The notes under the pieces: generated by a model
Databases searched by the model: none
Seen by the model: only the letters and a program-made list of their open reading frames with translations
What the model was told of the DNA's origin: nothing
Origin: Rhizobium sp. NFR03
GTDB lineage: Bacteria > Pseudomonadota > Alphaproteobacteria > Rhizobiales > Rhizobiaceae
Direction of reading: 5' to 3'
Length of the DNA: 60,377 nt
Assembly: GCF_900111275.1 (NCBI RefSeq)
Contig: NZ_FOGR01000014.1
Location: forward strand, 1-60,377
Program-made: the position numbers and the translations under genes
Shown: one piece after another, positions 1 through 8,926 of the stretch
Numbering within the stretch: position 1 is the stretch's first letter
How the letters are laid out: each line of letters opens with the position of its first letter

Positions 1-191
1 CGAGATCGCTTCTTTGAAACAAGACCAGCTGCACCATAAAGGTCATAGGCCTGCAAAAGCCGATGGACCTGACTTCGACTGAGATCAAGCTGCTCGGCAG
101 CCTGGACGACGCTCAGGCGGTCGTCACGGATCTTCTGAATGACTTCGAGGCGATGCAATTCTTTCTGCGACATGGTGATCAAACAGGACAT
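1..191 (-). CDS. ISNCY-like transposase, N-terminal fragment cut by the window edge
   Basis: Only the first 63 or so residues are visible. They begin MSCLITMSQKELHRLE and continue into a helix-turn-helix (VVQAAEQLDLSRSQVHRLLQAY) followed by GAAGLVSKKR, the usual start of ISNCY-type rhizobial transposases, where this region binds the element's ends. The start at 191 was chosen because GGAG lies five bases upstream; the internal ATG at 173 lacks such a site. The catalytic domain lies outside the window, so integrity cannot be judged. Confidence 0.7.
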   Translation of the reverse strand, partial: MSCLITMSQKELHRLEVIQKIRDDRLSVVQAAEQLDLSRSQVHRLLQAYDLYGAAGLVSKKRS

Positions 192-282
192 GACGACTCC
201 AACCGCTCATGGTCTCGACCAAGCTCGAAGTCGTCATCCTTGCTCCCGACGTTGGCTTTGACCAGTGCATCAAGAGGCGAGG

Positions 283-321
283 CTGTCGCATCTCTAACTG
301 GCCCGACTGTCGCATTACTAA
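283..321. repeat. Two direct repeats near the insertion-sequence end
   Basis: CTGTCGCATCTCTAA (283-297) and CTGTCGCATTACTAA (307-321) match at 13 of 15 positions and are offset by 24 bases. They lie between the transposase start and the presumed element tip, where transposase-binding sites are expected. Binding is an inference. Confidence 0.45.
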
Positions 322-410
322 ATAGCCGCTACAACTCTAGGATGCATAACCTTTATTATGGAACATGGTGGCATTCGCGATCTTAAAGACACCAAACTAA
401 AAAGCTTTTT

Positions 411-437
411 GGCTCGCGACCCGTAGCAACGCGAGCC
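411..437. repeat. Perfect 8-bp inverted repeat in the gap before the LysR gene
   Basis: GGCTCGCG (411-418) and CGCGAGCC (430-437) form an 8-bp stem with an 11-base loop. A palindromic AAAAAGCTTTTT abuts its left side. It is not followed by a clean T tract on either strand, so it is not a convincing terminator. The rest of the stretch 334-664 shows no gene; the LysR promoter must lie in it. Confidence 0.35.
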
Positions 438-664
438 TCAACCGGAACTTAGATGAGCCTGAAGACCGTTGAGATCCTCTGTCGTCGCCGACGGTTCAGA
501 TAACTTTGGGGGCCGTCGCGAAGTGGCTGTTCCGTGACCTTTTGTTGCACGTCGCCGATTTGATGGACTCGCCTTGATGAGTCATGATGACCTTGTTTTG
601 ATGGAAACTCGGCTGCCGCAAGAGTCCTAGACTTTAAGAACAAGGCAGGCTAATAATCAAATCG

Positions 665-1603
665 ATGAACGATATAGTCGCCATTGATCATTTCAATTTG
701 TGGTCTTTCGACCTTAATCTTCTTGTCGTTTTTGACGCTCTGATGCGCGACAGGAGCGTGACGCAAGCTGCTGGGCGACTAAAGATCCAACAGCCTGCAA
801 TGAGCCACAATCTATCAACTCTAAGAGCATTATTTCAGGATGAGCTGTTTGTCCGAGTAGGTCAGGTGATGCAGCCCACACCGAGGGCGCATGCTCTCGC
901 CCCGACCATCCAGCAAATTCTTGCGCAGGCGCACAATGCACTGATTATCTCGGAAAGCTTCGATCCGTCGAAGGAGTCGCGGATATTTCGCATTGGGTTT
1001 TCGAGTGAGCTCGAGGTAATCTTGATGCCAGAGCTCACTGCTAAGTTACGGAAGGAAGCACCGGGGGTTAAACTACTTGCTCGCGCAGTTTCTCCCGAGC
1101 AGGTCCATCGTTTGCTGGACGAGGGCGTCGTTGATCTCGGCGTCGGCTGCTACGGGAAAGGAAACAGTCGCCACCGTCACCGAAAGTTGTTCGAACAATC
1201 ATTGACGTGTTGCTACAATGAAAATCTCCTTCCAATTCGGGGCCCAATCAGCCGAGATGCGTATCTGAGAGCCGAACACGTTATGGTGTCGCAAAAAGAT
1301 GCCATTGAAGGATGCTTAGACGAGGCCCTTGATAAAATCGGCGTTCGGTTGAACGTAGCGATGGCAGCGCCCGAGTTTCTCACCGTTCTGTCTACTGCAA
1401 AAGTCGCGCCGCTTCTTGCTACGCTACCGACACGAATTGTCAAACGGTACGCCTCATTGTTCGGATTAGCCGAGAGCCCTGTGCCGCTTGAACTTACGGT
1501 AAGTCCTATCGCTATGGTATGGTCAGCCCACCTAGATCGTGAGCCTGCCACAGAATGGATTCGTTCGCAGGTAGCAGGTCTGGTTCAGGCGGTGATAGAA
1601 TAG
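665..1603 (+). CDS. LysR-family transcriptional regulator (NodD-like layout)
   Basis: A 312-residue cytoplasmic DNA-binding regulator of normal LysR length. The N-terminal winged helix (about residues 14-72) has the LysR core DLNLLVVFDALMRDRSVTQAAGRLKIQQPAMSHNL, and the rest resembles a periplasmic-binding-protein-type effector domain. The N-terminus (FDLNLLVVFDAL) resembles NodD/SyrM-type rhizobial regulators, but no target can be named. It faces a decayed paralogue on the opposite strand a few bases downstream, so the two arose by duplication or by insertion beside a relative. Start ATG 665; no strong ribosome-binding site is visible. Confidence 0.85.
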   Translation: MNDIVAIDHFNLWSFDLNLLVVFDALMRDRSVTQAAGRLKIQQPAMSHNLSTLRALFQDELFVRVGQVMQPTPRAHALAPTIQQILAQAHNALIISESFDPSKESRIFRIGFSSELEVILMPELTAKLRKEAPGVKLLARAVSPEQVHRLLDEGVVDLGVGCYGKGNSRHRHRKLFEQSLTCCYNENLLPIRGPISRDAYLRAEHVMVSQKDAIEGCLDEALDKIGVRLNVAMAAPEFLTVLSTAKVAPLLATLPTRIVKRYASLFGLAESPVPLELTVSPIAMVWSAHLDREPATEWIRSQVAGLVQAVIE

Positions 1604-1605
1604 AC

Positions 1606-2200
1606 TTCGCAAAAATGCTCGGATCATACAAAAAGCTGAAGATCCAGTGCGATCTTCGACGGGCCGTCCGCGACATGGGAAGCGCTCAGGTGGTGCGATC
1701 GCGTGAGCGGTGGTTTGATCGGAAGCTGGTCCGGGGGCCAGACGCAGCGTAGTTCCTGCTGATATATGATCCGGATGAGAAGCCGGTTGCCACGAGGGTT
1801 GAAGCAGCCGAGCGCCAGGTCTAGCCGTCCCTCATCTAGGGCGTTCTCAACGTCGCGTGGATCGGCCAAATGACCGACCACTCGCACGCCCGGTGCTTCG
1901 GATCGAAGCACAGCAATCAGTTGTGGCATCAGCGTCAGCTCCAAGTCACTTGCAAAGCCGAGCCGGAACATGCGTTTCTCAATCGCACGTTCAGCTTGGG
2001 CGACCCATTCGTGAAGCGGAAGCGAATGGGGTGTGGGCTCACGCTATGGCCAACGAGCACCAGCAGTTCGTCTCGCAGAAGAACGCTTAGCGTCGCCAGT
2101 AAATGGCCCCATGGAGGGCTGGCCTACCTCACGCGCTTCGCCGCCTTGGTGACCGACCGCTCGCATATGAGCGCGTCGAACGCCATTGAAATAGTTATAA
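1606..2200 (-). pseudogene. Decayed LysR-family regulator
   Basis: Pieces of a second LysR protein appear in different minus-strand frames. The helix-turn-helix piece FDALICERSVTKAAKRVR is near 2130-2190. A piece in a shifted frame, HLLATLSVLLRDELLVLVGH, is near 2040-2110. Then comes an effector-domain piece, MFRLGFASDLELTLMPQLIAVLRSEAPGVRV onward, at 1624-1971. The same elements occur in order in the intact regulator to the left. At least one frameshift and loss of the C-terminus make it non-functional. It is divergent from the MBL-fold gene and was probably that operon's former regulator (inference). Confidence 0.75.
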
Positions 2201-2305
2201 AAATCAGCGTAAATCGAAGCTGTCGATAGGCTACATTGTTTCCATCGATTTGATTGATGAATGTTATTCGGCGTACCTTCGCCAAGGTAACAGCAAGGAG
2301 CCGCA

Positions 2306-3247
2306 ATGCGACATTTTCAGGTGGGTGACGCCAGAATCACCCGTATAAGCGAACTCGATCTCACCGGTGTTGACCCAGCCTTTCTCTACCCCGGTGTCGA
2401 TCCCGAACAGGTTCGTATCGGCGCAAGGCCTTTTTCGGCCGGCTCCTTTGACCCAGCCACAGGCACGCTGCGGCAGAGCATCCACACTTGGCTTGTCGAG
2501 ATCGGTGGGCTGACGGTCCTAATTGATACGGCGACGGGCAACGACAAGCAGCGCCCCACGATACCCCCGCTCCACCTGTTGAACGAGCCCTACCTTGAGC
2601 GGCTGGCGCAGGCCGGTATCCAGCCGGACGATGTGAATGCCGTGCTAATGACTCACATTCACGTCGATCACGTTGGTTGGAACACACGCCTCCAGGACGG
2701 CGCTTGGGTCCCGACCTTCCCCCATGCCCGCTACCTTGCTTCCGGCGTGGAACTGGACTACGGCGCGGCCGTGGATGCGGACGACGAAGCCAAGGTGAAC
2801 GCCTTGCAGCAAGTCGCTGATTTGGGCCGCATGAGCCATCTTCCGGCCGCTGGCATTTATACCGACAGCATCGCGCCGTTGTCCTCGGTCGGTTTGCTCG
2901 AGCGTGTCAAGGTGGGCGATGGCGAGGTGTTGCCGGGCTTCAGCTACCATGCCCTGCCCGGGCACAGCATCGACCACGCCGCGATCTTGCTAAACTCGAA
3001 AGGACACCACGCACTGTTCTGGGGTGATGTCCTCCACCACCCTGTCCAGGTGAAGGCCACTGAATGGAACTCCATCTACTGCGAGTTCCCGGACGCTGCG
3101 GTGACGGCCCGGCGGAAGGCGTTGGCCTGGGCTGCTGACACCGGCGCTACAGTGTTCACGACGCATTTCGCGGAGAGTTCGGCGGGCCGCGTGACGCGCG
3201 ACGGTGACGCCTTTGTTTGGACCTTTGTCGAAGGAGATGTCGCATGA
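2306..3247 (+). CDS. MBL-fold metallo-hydrolase
   Basis: A 313-residue metallo-beta-lactamase-fold enzyme. The metal-binding signature HIHVDH is at residues 117-122, with later ligands in a GHSIDH segment, GDVLHH and a C-terminal TTHF. The family includes lactonases, thiolesterases and hydrolases of small esters; the sequence does not tell which. There is no signal peptide, so it is cytoplasmic. It overlaps the next gene by four bases (ATGA), and an exporter gene follows, so the three probably form an operon that processes and exports one compound. Confidence 0.85.
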   Translation: MRHFQVGDARITRISELDLTGVDPAFLYPGVDPEQVRIGARPFSAGSFDPATGTLRQSIHTWLVEIGGLTVLIDTATGNDKQRPTIPPLHLLNEPYLERLAQAGIQPDDVNAVLMTHIHVDHVGWNTRLQDGAWVPTFPHARYLASGVELDYGAAVDADDEAKVNALQQVADLGRMSHLPAAGIYTDSIAPLSSVGLLERVKVGDGEVLPGFSYHALPGHSIDHAAILLNSKGHHALFWGDVLHHPVQVKATEWNSIYCEFPDAAVTARRKALAWAADTGATVFTTHFAESSAGRVTRDGDAFVWTFVEGDVA

Positions 3248-4227
3248 GCCAGCAGCCGCAGACGGCACACCACGTTGGTGTCACAAGAACCGATACGCTG
3301 ATTCCCGGCAAGACCGATGGGATCGAGCTGTTCCTGCGCAACAAGGCACCGGCCAACCGCGACGTGATCGGTTCCATTCTTCTCGTGCACGGGGCCACGT
3401 TTCCCTCCGTCAGCCTGTTCGACGTAGACGTCGGCGGCCAATCGCTGATGGACGCCCTGGCGTTGGCGGGGATCGACGCCTGGGCGCTCGACGTGCGGGG
3501 TTATGGCGGCTCGACCCGGCCACAGCGGATGGCTGAAGATCCCGGCACTGAGGAGCCCCTGGTGCGAGCGGTTGAGGCCGTTGACGATGTCGCAACGGCC
3601 CTCGACCATATCCGAACCAACCACGGACCTGTCCGTCTCGGGTTGTTCGGCATGTCGTGGGGTGCGTCCATTGCCGGACTTTACGCGAGCCGCCAGGCTC
3701 CGCTTGATGCGCTGGTGCTGGCCGCTCCGCTCTGGCTGTCGGCGACACCGCTGCGCTTCGATTCCGGTGCCCCGATCGCTACGCATCGCAATGTCGAGGT
3801 GGCCGCCTATCGGCAGGCGTGGCTTGCCCCCGTTCCCGAGGATCGTCGCGCCACGTTCCTGCCGGACGGATGGTTCGACCGGTGGGAGGCGGTAACGGAG
3901 GCGACCGACCCGCAGGCACCTCACGGGTTCATTCGCGCGCCCAGCGGCGCAGTAGCTGACGTGCGTGAACATTGGACCGCCGGAAAGCCCCTCTACGATC
4001 CGTCCACAATCACCGCGCCGACGCTGATCCTGCGCGGGACCCTGGACGTGGACGTGCGCCGGGACATGGCGCTCGACCTGTTCGACCGTCTGACGGGCAC
4101 CAGCGAGCGCGTCTATAACGAGATCGCGGACAGCACGCACATGCTTCTGATGGAGCCCACACGCCAGCTCGCGTTCAAGCAGATCGTCGGCTTCCTTACC
4201 AAGGTGTTCACCGAGCCATCACTTTAG
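3244..4227 (+). CDS. Alpha/beta-fold hydrolase
   Basis: A 327-residue serine hydrolase. The nucleophile elbow G-M-S-W-G is at residues 136-140 (Ser138), an oxyanion-type LLVHG motif is near residue 47, the likely acid is in LRGTLDVDV and the catalytic His in DSTHMLL. Start ATG 3244 was chosen over an in-frame ATG at 3217 because it overlaps the upstream stop (ATGA) and has AAGGAG at the right distance. Substrate unknown; ester or lactone cleavage is the generic expectation. Confidence 0.85.
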   Translation: MSQQPQTAHHVGVTRTDTLIPGKTDGIELFLRNKAPANRDVIGSILLVHGATFPSVSLFDVDVGGQSLMDALALAGIDAWALDVRGYGGSTRPQRMAEDPGTEEPLVRAVEAVDDVATALDHIRTNHGPVRLGLFGMSWGASIAGLYASRQAPLDALVLAAPLWLSATPLRFDSGAPIATHRNVEVAAYRQAWLAPVPEDRRATFLPDGWFDRWEAVTEATDPQAPHGFIRAPSGAVADVREHWTAGKPLYDPSTITAPTLILRGTLDVDVRRDMALDLFDRLTGTSERVYNEIADSTHMLLMEPTRQLAFKQIVGFLTKVFTEPSL

Positions 4228-4238
4228 ACGGTGCGGTA

Positions 4239-5129
4239 ATGTTACCACGCGCTCAACTAAGCGGGCGGGCAGCGATCCTGCTGTCCGCCGTCCTGCAAGC
4301 CTTTGGTCAGGTGGCCTACAGCACGTTCCTAGCTGCCATTCCTTCACCGGCATTCGTTGCCTATTGCTTCCTCGCCGCAGCCATCCTGTTTCTCGCGCTT
4401 TCGGGACGGGGCGTACGTCTTGCAGCATGGAAGCCGCTTCTGGTGCTCAACATTGGCACGGTTTTAACCTTCGTGCCGTTCTTTTACGCCTTGCAGCTCA
4501 TAGAGTCGGCGGCAGCCAGCGCGATCAACGTCGGCGTGGGGCCGCTTGCTGCAACGCTGATCGGCACTGCTATGACCGGATCAGTTCCCAGCTTTCGCCG
4601 ACTTGCGGTTTGCCTCGGCGTCCTTGTGGGTGGAACGGTGCTAGCGGTTGCCGCGACGCATAGTGGTCCCCTGACCGAGGCAGCAGTCGCTTTGCGTTGG
4701 TTGGGGGTGCTGGCGAGCGTCGTGACGGGGTGCGGCGTGGTGATCGTCACCCTGTCGTCCAGGACGCTACTCGATCGCGGTTGGAGGTCCGGCACGGTCC
4801 TGGCGCATCGGTTCTATCTAATCGTACCCCTTTCCCTGGCGATGGCTCACGGGACTTATGATCTGGCGACCGTTCATTGGAGTTGGACAATTATTTTAGT
4901 CGGCGTCGCTATCGCCGCTTTGGGCGTGATCCTGCCTCTCTACCTTAACCAAATCGGCATCAAGCGCACCGACACGCACACAGTCACCGTTCTATTCGCC
5001 ATGATACCTGTCTTCGCCTTCGCCATACAAAGCGCGTTGCCCTACAATTCCGTACATTGGCAAACAGCACTTGGCATCGGGATCATCTCTCTTGCGGTGA
5101 TGGCCGATCTGTCCAAGAGACGCTGTTGA
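4239..5129 (+). CDS. EamA/DMT-superfamily transporter
   Basis: A 296-residue, strongly hydrophobic inner-membrane protein with about ten predicted transmembrane segments in two repeated halves, as in EamA drug/metabolite transporters. Its start lies 11 bases after the hydrolase stop, so it is the last gene of the three-gene unit. It probably exports a small metabolite; the substrate cannot be read from the sequence. Confidence 0.8.
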   Translation: MLPRAQLSGRAAILLSAVLQAFGQVAYSTFLAAIPSPAFVAYCFLAAAILFLALSGRGVRLAAWKPLLVLNIGTVLTFVPFFYALQLIESAAASAINVGVGPLAATLIGTAMTGSVPSFRRLAVCLGVLVGGTVLAVAATHSGPLTEAAVALRWLGVLASVVTGCGVVIVTLSSRTLLDRGWRSGTVLAHRFYLIVPLSLAMAHGTYDLATVHWSWTIILVGVAIAALGVILPLYLNQIGIKRTDTHTVTVLFAMIPVFAFAIQSALPYNSVHWQTALGIGIISLAVMADLSKRRC

Positions 5130-5218
5130 GAACGACGTTCGTGTCTCTCTGACGAATTCGCAACCGTTTTGAATATGAAGCAGTTATCGCAATGGCAAAG
5201 TAGCCGTCGCGCCCTATC

Positions 5219-5271
5219 CGAGCCGGTTTGAAGGACGGGCCTTCCTGAGAAGTGCGCTGGCTACCGGCTCG
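5219..5271 (+). repeat. Long-range 9-bp inverted repeat upstream of marR
   Basis: CGAGCCGGT (5219-5227) and ACCGGCTCG (5263-5271) are perfectly complementary. The intervening bases contain a smaller possible hairpin around GGACGGGCC. It may be the leader structure or terminator between the transporter gene and marR; no T tract follows. Role unproven. Confidence 0.35.
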
Positions 5272-5272
5272 T

Positions 5273-5301
5273 TTTTGGCATAGTAGAGTTTTATGCCAAA
5301 A
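5273..5301 (+). promoter_or_regulatory. Putative MarR operator overlapping the marR start codon
   Basis: TTTTGGCAT (5273-5281) and ATGCCAAAA (5293-5301) form a perfect 9-bp inverted repeat with an 11-bp spacer. The right arm contains the marR initiation codon. MarR proteins are dimers that typically bind such palindromes at their own promoters, so autoregulation is the likely role (inference). Confidence 0.5.
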
Positions 5302-5742
5302 CACGAGCACCAAATTCATCCGGAGGCGGCAGTTGCACCGGGCTATCTAGCAAATCATGCCGCTCGGGTCTTCAACCGGTTGGTGGATGCGGATCTTCGA
5401 CCGCACGGGCTCTCGCTTTCGCTCATTGGTCCTATCATGCTTTTGTCGTGGAAGGGACCAATGTTGCAGCGCGATCTGGTGCGGTCATCGGCGGTTAAAC
5501 AACCCGCGATGGTCGCACTTCTCGATAAATTAGAAGCCATGAACATGGTTCAGCGCTCGCCTTCAGTGACCGATGGAAGAGCCGCTATGGTGGAACTGAC
5601 ACGTGAGGGCCACGACGCCGCTGCGCGTGGACGCGATGCGCTTCTTGCCGCCAATGCGAAAGGAACCGCAGGCTTTTCGTCGCAAGAAGCAGCGATGATG
5701 GTCCAGCTATTTCAGCGACTAATTGAAAATTTCGAGCGCTGA
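5293..5742 (+). CDS. MarR-family transcriptional regulator
   Basis: A 149-residue winged-helix regulator of typical MarR length. The recognition region is LQRDLVRSSAVKQPAMVALLDKLEAMNMVQRSPSVTDGRAAMVELT, with the family's DGR wing motif near residue 97. It probably represses itself through the palindrome at its start codon, and possibly the FAD monooxygenase gene 52 bases downstream. The ligand is unknown. Confidence 0.85.
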   Translation: MPKHEHQIHPEAAVAPGYLANHAARVFNRLVDADLRPHGLSLSLIGPIMLLSWKGPMLQRDLVRSSAVKQPAMVALLDKLEAMNMVQRSPSVTDGRAAMVELTREGHDAAARGRDALLAANAKGTAGFSSQEAAMMVQLFQRLIENFER

Positions 5743-5794
5743 CACGGAACAAATACATCACGTCTGATGTTTCTGGGGCAAAGGAGATCTATCC

Positions 5795-6994
5795 ATGTCC
5801 CGACGTATTCTTATCTCCGGCGCCAGCGTCGCCGGTAACGCTGCTGCTTGGTGGCTCGGCCGCTACGGCCATGACGTAACGGTCATTGAAAGTGCCGCCG
5901 AATTTCGAGACGGTGGGCAAAACATCGATGTGCGCGGCGTCGGCCGAGACGTTTTGAAGCGAATGGGTCTGGACAGTGAGGCGCTTGAACGCGGGACCGG
6001 CGAGGAAGGGACCGCTTGGGTAAACTCCGACAACAGCATCGCCGCCGAATTTGCCAATAAGGAACTGGAAAGTGATGGGCCAACGGCAGAGCTGGAGATC
6101 CTGCGCGGGGATCTTGCAAAGCTGCTGTACGAGTCCGCCAGCGCACATGTCAAATATCGTTTTGGCATGACAATCGAGAATGTCGAGGATGGTGCTGACA
6201 GTGCTGCGGTGACGTTTTCCAACGGTGAGACTGAATCTTTCGATCTGGTGGTCATCGCTGAGGGTGTCGGGTCTGCAACCCGCGAACTGGTGTTCAAAGG
6301 AGAAAACGATCCTCGCTGGATGGACCTTACGATTGCCTATTTCACTATCCCGCGTTCGCCGCAGGATGATCGGCTATGGCGTTGGTACAATGCACCAGGT
6401 GGTCGTAGCATTTCGCTTCGACCCGACACACACGGCACCACCCGTGCAAACTTTGCCATTCAAGAAGTCGCCAATGGCGAGCAGAAATGGGATCAAGCAC
6501 GACAGAAGGCCTATATGCGTAACCGCTTTTTGGACGCAGGCTGGCAAGCCGACCGCATCATCGCCGGGATGGAAGAGACAGAAGACTTCTATTTCGACGT
6601 ACTACGGCAAGTTCGAATGAAAAGCTGGTCGAAAGGACGTGTTGTCCTTACCGGCGACGCTGCTTGGTGCGCCACCCCGCTGGCAGGCATTGGTGCGACA
6701 CTGTCTCTGACAGGCGCATGCGTGCTGGCCGGTGAACTAGAACTCAATCGCGATACGGCAGAGGCGCTCTCTTCCTATGAACAGGCGTTAAGGCCCATGA
6801 TTGAAGATGGTCAAGGCGTTCCCAAGATTGGAACACGTCTGATGCATCCCCGCAGCCGTCTCGGAATCCATCTGCTTCACAGCACGCTCAACGTCGCCAG
6901 CAAGCCGACCATTCGCGACTTCTTCGCATCGAAGTTCCTTTCCAACCAGCCGAAGTCGCCTGACCTTGCAAGCTATCCGATGCCAGCGAATTGA
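5795..6994 (+). CDS. FAD-dependent monooxygenase
   Basis: A 399-residue flavoprotein of the aromatic-hydroxylase class. An N-terminal dinucleotide-binding motif (ILISGASVAGNAAAW, glycines about residues 9-15) is followed by an acidic residue at the end of strand two (VIE). The conserved GDAAW(C) FAD-ribityl motif is near residue 287. It would use NAD(P)H and O2 to hydroxylate a small molecule, possibly a drug or aromatic. AAAGGAGA lies upstream of the ATG. Co-location with marR suggests inducible detoxification (inference). Confidence 0.85.
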   Translation: MSRRILISGASVAGNAAAWWLGRYGHDVTVIESAAEFRDGGQNIDVRGVGRDVLKRMGLDSEALERGTGEEGTAWVNSDNSIAAEFANKELESDGPTAELEILRGDLAKLLYESASAHVKYRFGMTIENVEDGADSAAVTFSNGETESFDLVVIAEGVGSATRELVFKGENDPRWMDLTIAYFTIPRSPQDDRLWRWYNAPGGRSISLRPDTHGTTRANFAIQEVANGEQKWDQARQKAYMRNRFLDAGWQADRIIAGMEETEDFYFDVLRQVRMKSWSKGRVVLTGDAAWCATPLAGIGATLSLTGACVLAGELELNRDTAEALSSYEQALRPMIEDGQGVPKIGTRLMHPRSRLGIHLLHSTLNVASKPTIRDFFASKFLSNQPKSPDLASYPMPAN

Positions 6995-7132
6995 CGTGGA
7001 AGACATGGCTTGGATTCCATCTGGCCGTCGGCGGCTGCATTGTTTTGAGCAGGGTAAAGCGTCCGCTGGCCGCTAGCTATTGCCCAGACCGAACGACCGT
7101 TGAGAATGTCATCAATCGGGCCTGCAACCTTC

Positions 7133-7873
7133 CTACCATCGGTGGCGCACCAGCGTGGATGAGGTGCCATCGTGGAAAAAACCGCCCGTCGGGCCGAGAG
7201 CATCTAACGTAGCGAGCTGAACTGCAATCGCCGCCGCCTGAGCCGGTGTCCGCTCACCCATGTGTCCCGTGAGATCGGTGGCTGTCAGCCCCGGATCGGC
7301 AGCATTCACCTTGATGCCCTCGTTCATGAGATCCTTCGCAAACTTCAGCATGAACATATTGAGCGCTGCCTTAGACGCGCAGTAGCCCGCAAACCCGACC
7401 GTCCAGTTCTCACTGGTCATGTCGGCAGTCCCATCGATTGAGCCCAGGCCACTCGACATCATAACGATACGCGCACTTTGAGCTTTGCGCAAAAGCGGCA
7501 AGAACGCTTGTGTGATACGCACAGGACCGAGCGCGTTAACGTCTAGCATAGCGCGCATCTGTTCAATCGGCTCCTCGCTTGCCGGTGGCGGATAACCAAA
7601 GTGCATACCGGCGTTGTTCACAAGAACGTCGAGAGATGCAACCGTTCTTCCAATTTTCTCAGCCGCAGCTCGAACGCTCTCGTCATCCACAACATCCAAC
7701 ACGATGGATTGTGCGTCATGACCAAGATCACGCAGCATCTGCGCAGCCAATTCGCCGCGCTTCTCATCGCGGCATCCAAGCCATACTGAAAATCCTCTTT
7801 CTGCGAGTTGCCGCGCGATGGCGAAACCGATGCCTTTATTGGCACCTGTGATAAGGGCTGTCTGCCGAGCCAT
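7133..7873 (-). CDS. Short-chain dehydrogenase/reductase
   Basis: A 246-residue classical SDR. The cofactor motif TGANKGIG is at residues 9-16, NNAG is near 86-89 and the catalytic Y-x3-K is in YCASK. It would reduce or oxidise a carbonyl or alcohol using NADP(H) in the cytoplasm. It is transcribed divergently from the AraC gene, which probably controls it. The 138 bases separating it from the convergent monooxygenase gene hold nothing recognisable. Confidence 0.85.
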   Translation of the reverse strand: MARQTALITGANKGIGFAIARQLAERGFSVWLGCRDEKRGELAAQMLRDLGHDAQSIVLDVVDDESVRAAAEKIGRTVASLDVLVNNAGMHFGYPPPASEEPIEQMRAMLDVNALGPVRITQAFLPLLRKAQSARIVMMSSGLGSIDGTADMTSENWTVGFAGYCASKAALNMFMLKFAKDLMNEGIKVNAADPGLTATDLTGHMGERTPAQAAAIAVQLATLDALGPTGGFFHDGTSSTLVRHRW

Positions 7874-8008
7874 GTCTCTCGTCTCCTACATTTCAGCATG
7901 CATCTGCATTCTAGAATGTGCTGGAAATTGCCCAGCGGCTTCAGCGATCCTGCCAGAGACTTGCCTGATCCTTCCATTTCGTTATCAATACATTTGAGGG
8001 AGGTAACG

Positions 8009-8926
8009 ATGATAAGCGAACAGATGACTGCCGATGCAAGGAGTATCGCGAACCTGAATTGCGTCTGCTTATCCACGCAAAGCGCCATTCCAGGTTTAAC
8101 AATCTACAGCGGATGCCAGCCGGCTGGCTTAGTGCCGGCGCTTTTCGAACCGCGTTTCTATCTGCTCCTTCAAGGCGCAAAACGTATGGTCATCGCGAGG
8201 CAGGACATTGTCATACGCCCAGGGGACTATGCAATGTCATCGCTCGGCCTTCCATTCCAAACGGAGGTGATCGAGGCCTCGCTGGAGAAACCCTACCTGG
8301 GTGTCGCGTTCACTCTGGATCAGGCGATGGTCGCCGAAATCCTGCTTGCCTGTCCGAATTTCTACGATGTTGACGGTTCGGCTTTCTCATCTGGTCGAGC
8401 TGACCGTGACGTTGTCGATCCAGTTGCTCGCTTGCTTGCCCTCTCGCGCTCACCCTCCGACATCGAGGTTATGGCCCCTTTGCTGGGCCGTGAACTTGTC
8501 TATCGTCTGGCAAAGGGACCTATGAGATCTACGCTGCATATGGCAGCGAAAGGCCACAGGCGCTTTGACCAGGTCCGAGCCGCAGCAGAATGGATCCGCA
8601 ACCATTGCTACGAACCGATGCGTGTCAGCGATCTGGCGTCACGGGTTGGGATGAGTGTGACATCGCTTCACAGAAATTTTCGATCGATTACTGGGAAAAG
8701 CCCCTTGGCCTACCAACGCCATATCCGACTTCTCGCCGCTCGCGAGCGTGTTGTCACGCAAGGCGACACGATCACAACGATTGCGTTTGACAGCGGCTAT
8801 GCCAGCGCCTCGCAGTTCAGTCGAGAGTATAAGCAGATGTTTGGCGTTACGCCCCGGCACGATAGCACGAGACACGATCGATCCCGGAGAGCGGAATGGT
8901 GTAGTCGCGAAACAGAGGATTCGTAA
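8009..8926 (+). CDS. AraC-family transcriptional regulator
   Basis: A 305-residue regulator with an N-terminal AraC-type ligand domain and a C-terminal pair of helix-turn-helix motifs (RVSDLASRVGMSVTSLHRNFRSITGKSPLAYQRHIRL and the ASQFSREYKQMFGVTP signature). ATG 8009 was chosen because GAGGGAGG precedes it; a longer in-frame extension from 7808 would overlap the divergent SDR gene. It is the obvious candidate regulator of that SDR. Confidence 0.85.
   Translation: MISEQMTADARSIANLNCVCLSTQSAIPGLTIYSGCQPAGLVPALFEPRFYLLLQGAKRMVIARQDIVIRPGDYAMSSLGLPFQTEVIEASLEKPYLGVAFTLDQAMVAEILLACPNFYDVDGSAFSSGRADRDVVDPVARLLALSRSPSDIEVMAPLLGRELVYRLAKGPMRSTLHMAAKGHRRFDQVRAAAEWIRNHCYEPMRVSDLASRVGMSVTSLHRNFRSITGKSPLAYQRHIRLLAARERVVTQGDTITTIAFDSGYASASQFSREYKQMFGVTPRHDSTRHDRSRRAEWCSRETEDS

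Larger units (their letters stand above)
1..333 (-). mobile_element. Insertion sequence end, ISNCY-like (partial)
   Basis: The left edge holds the 5' end of a minus-strand transposase gene preceded by about 140 bases of non-coding DNA that carries two near-identical short repeats and ends near a TGTAGCGGC sequence (minus strand, starting about 333). This layout fits the terminus of an insertion sequence entering from the left. The outer boundary is inferred from the repeats and cannot be proven without the other end or the target duplication. Confidence 0.5.

Noticed and set aside
3076-4140. A 354-codon open frame antisense to the alpha/beta hydrolase gene
   Set aside because: The plus-strand frame has an intact catalytic triad and a ribosome-binding site; the antisense frame has no recognisable feature.
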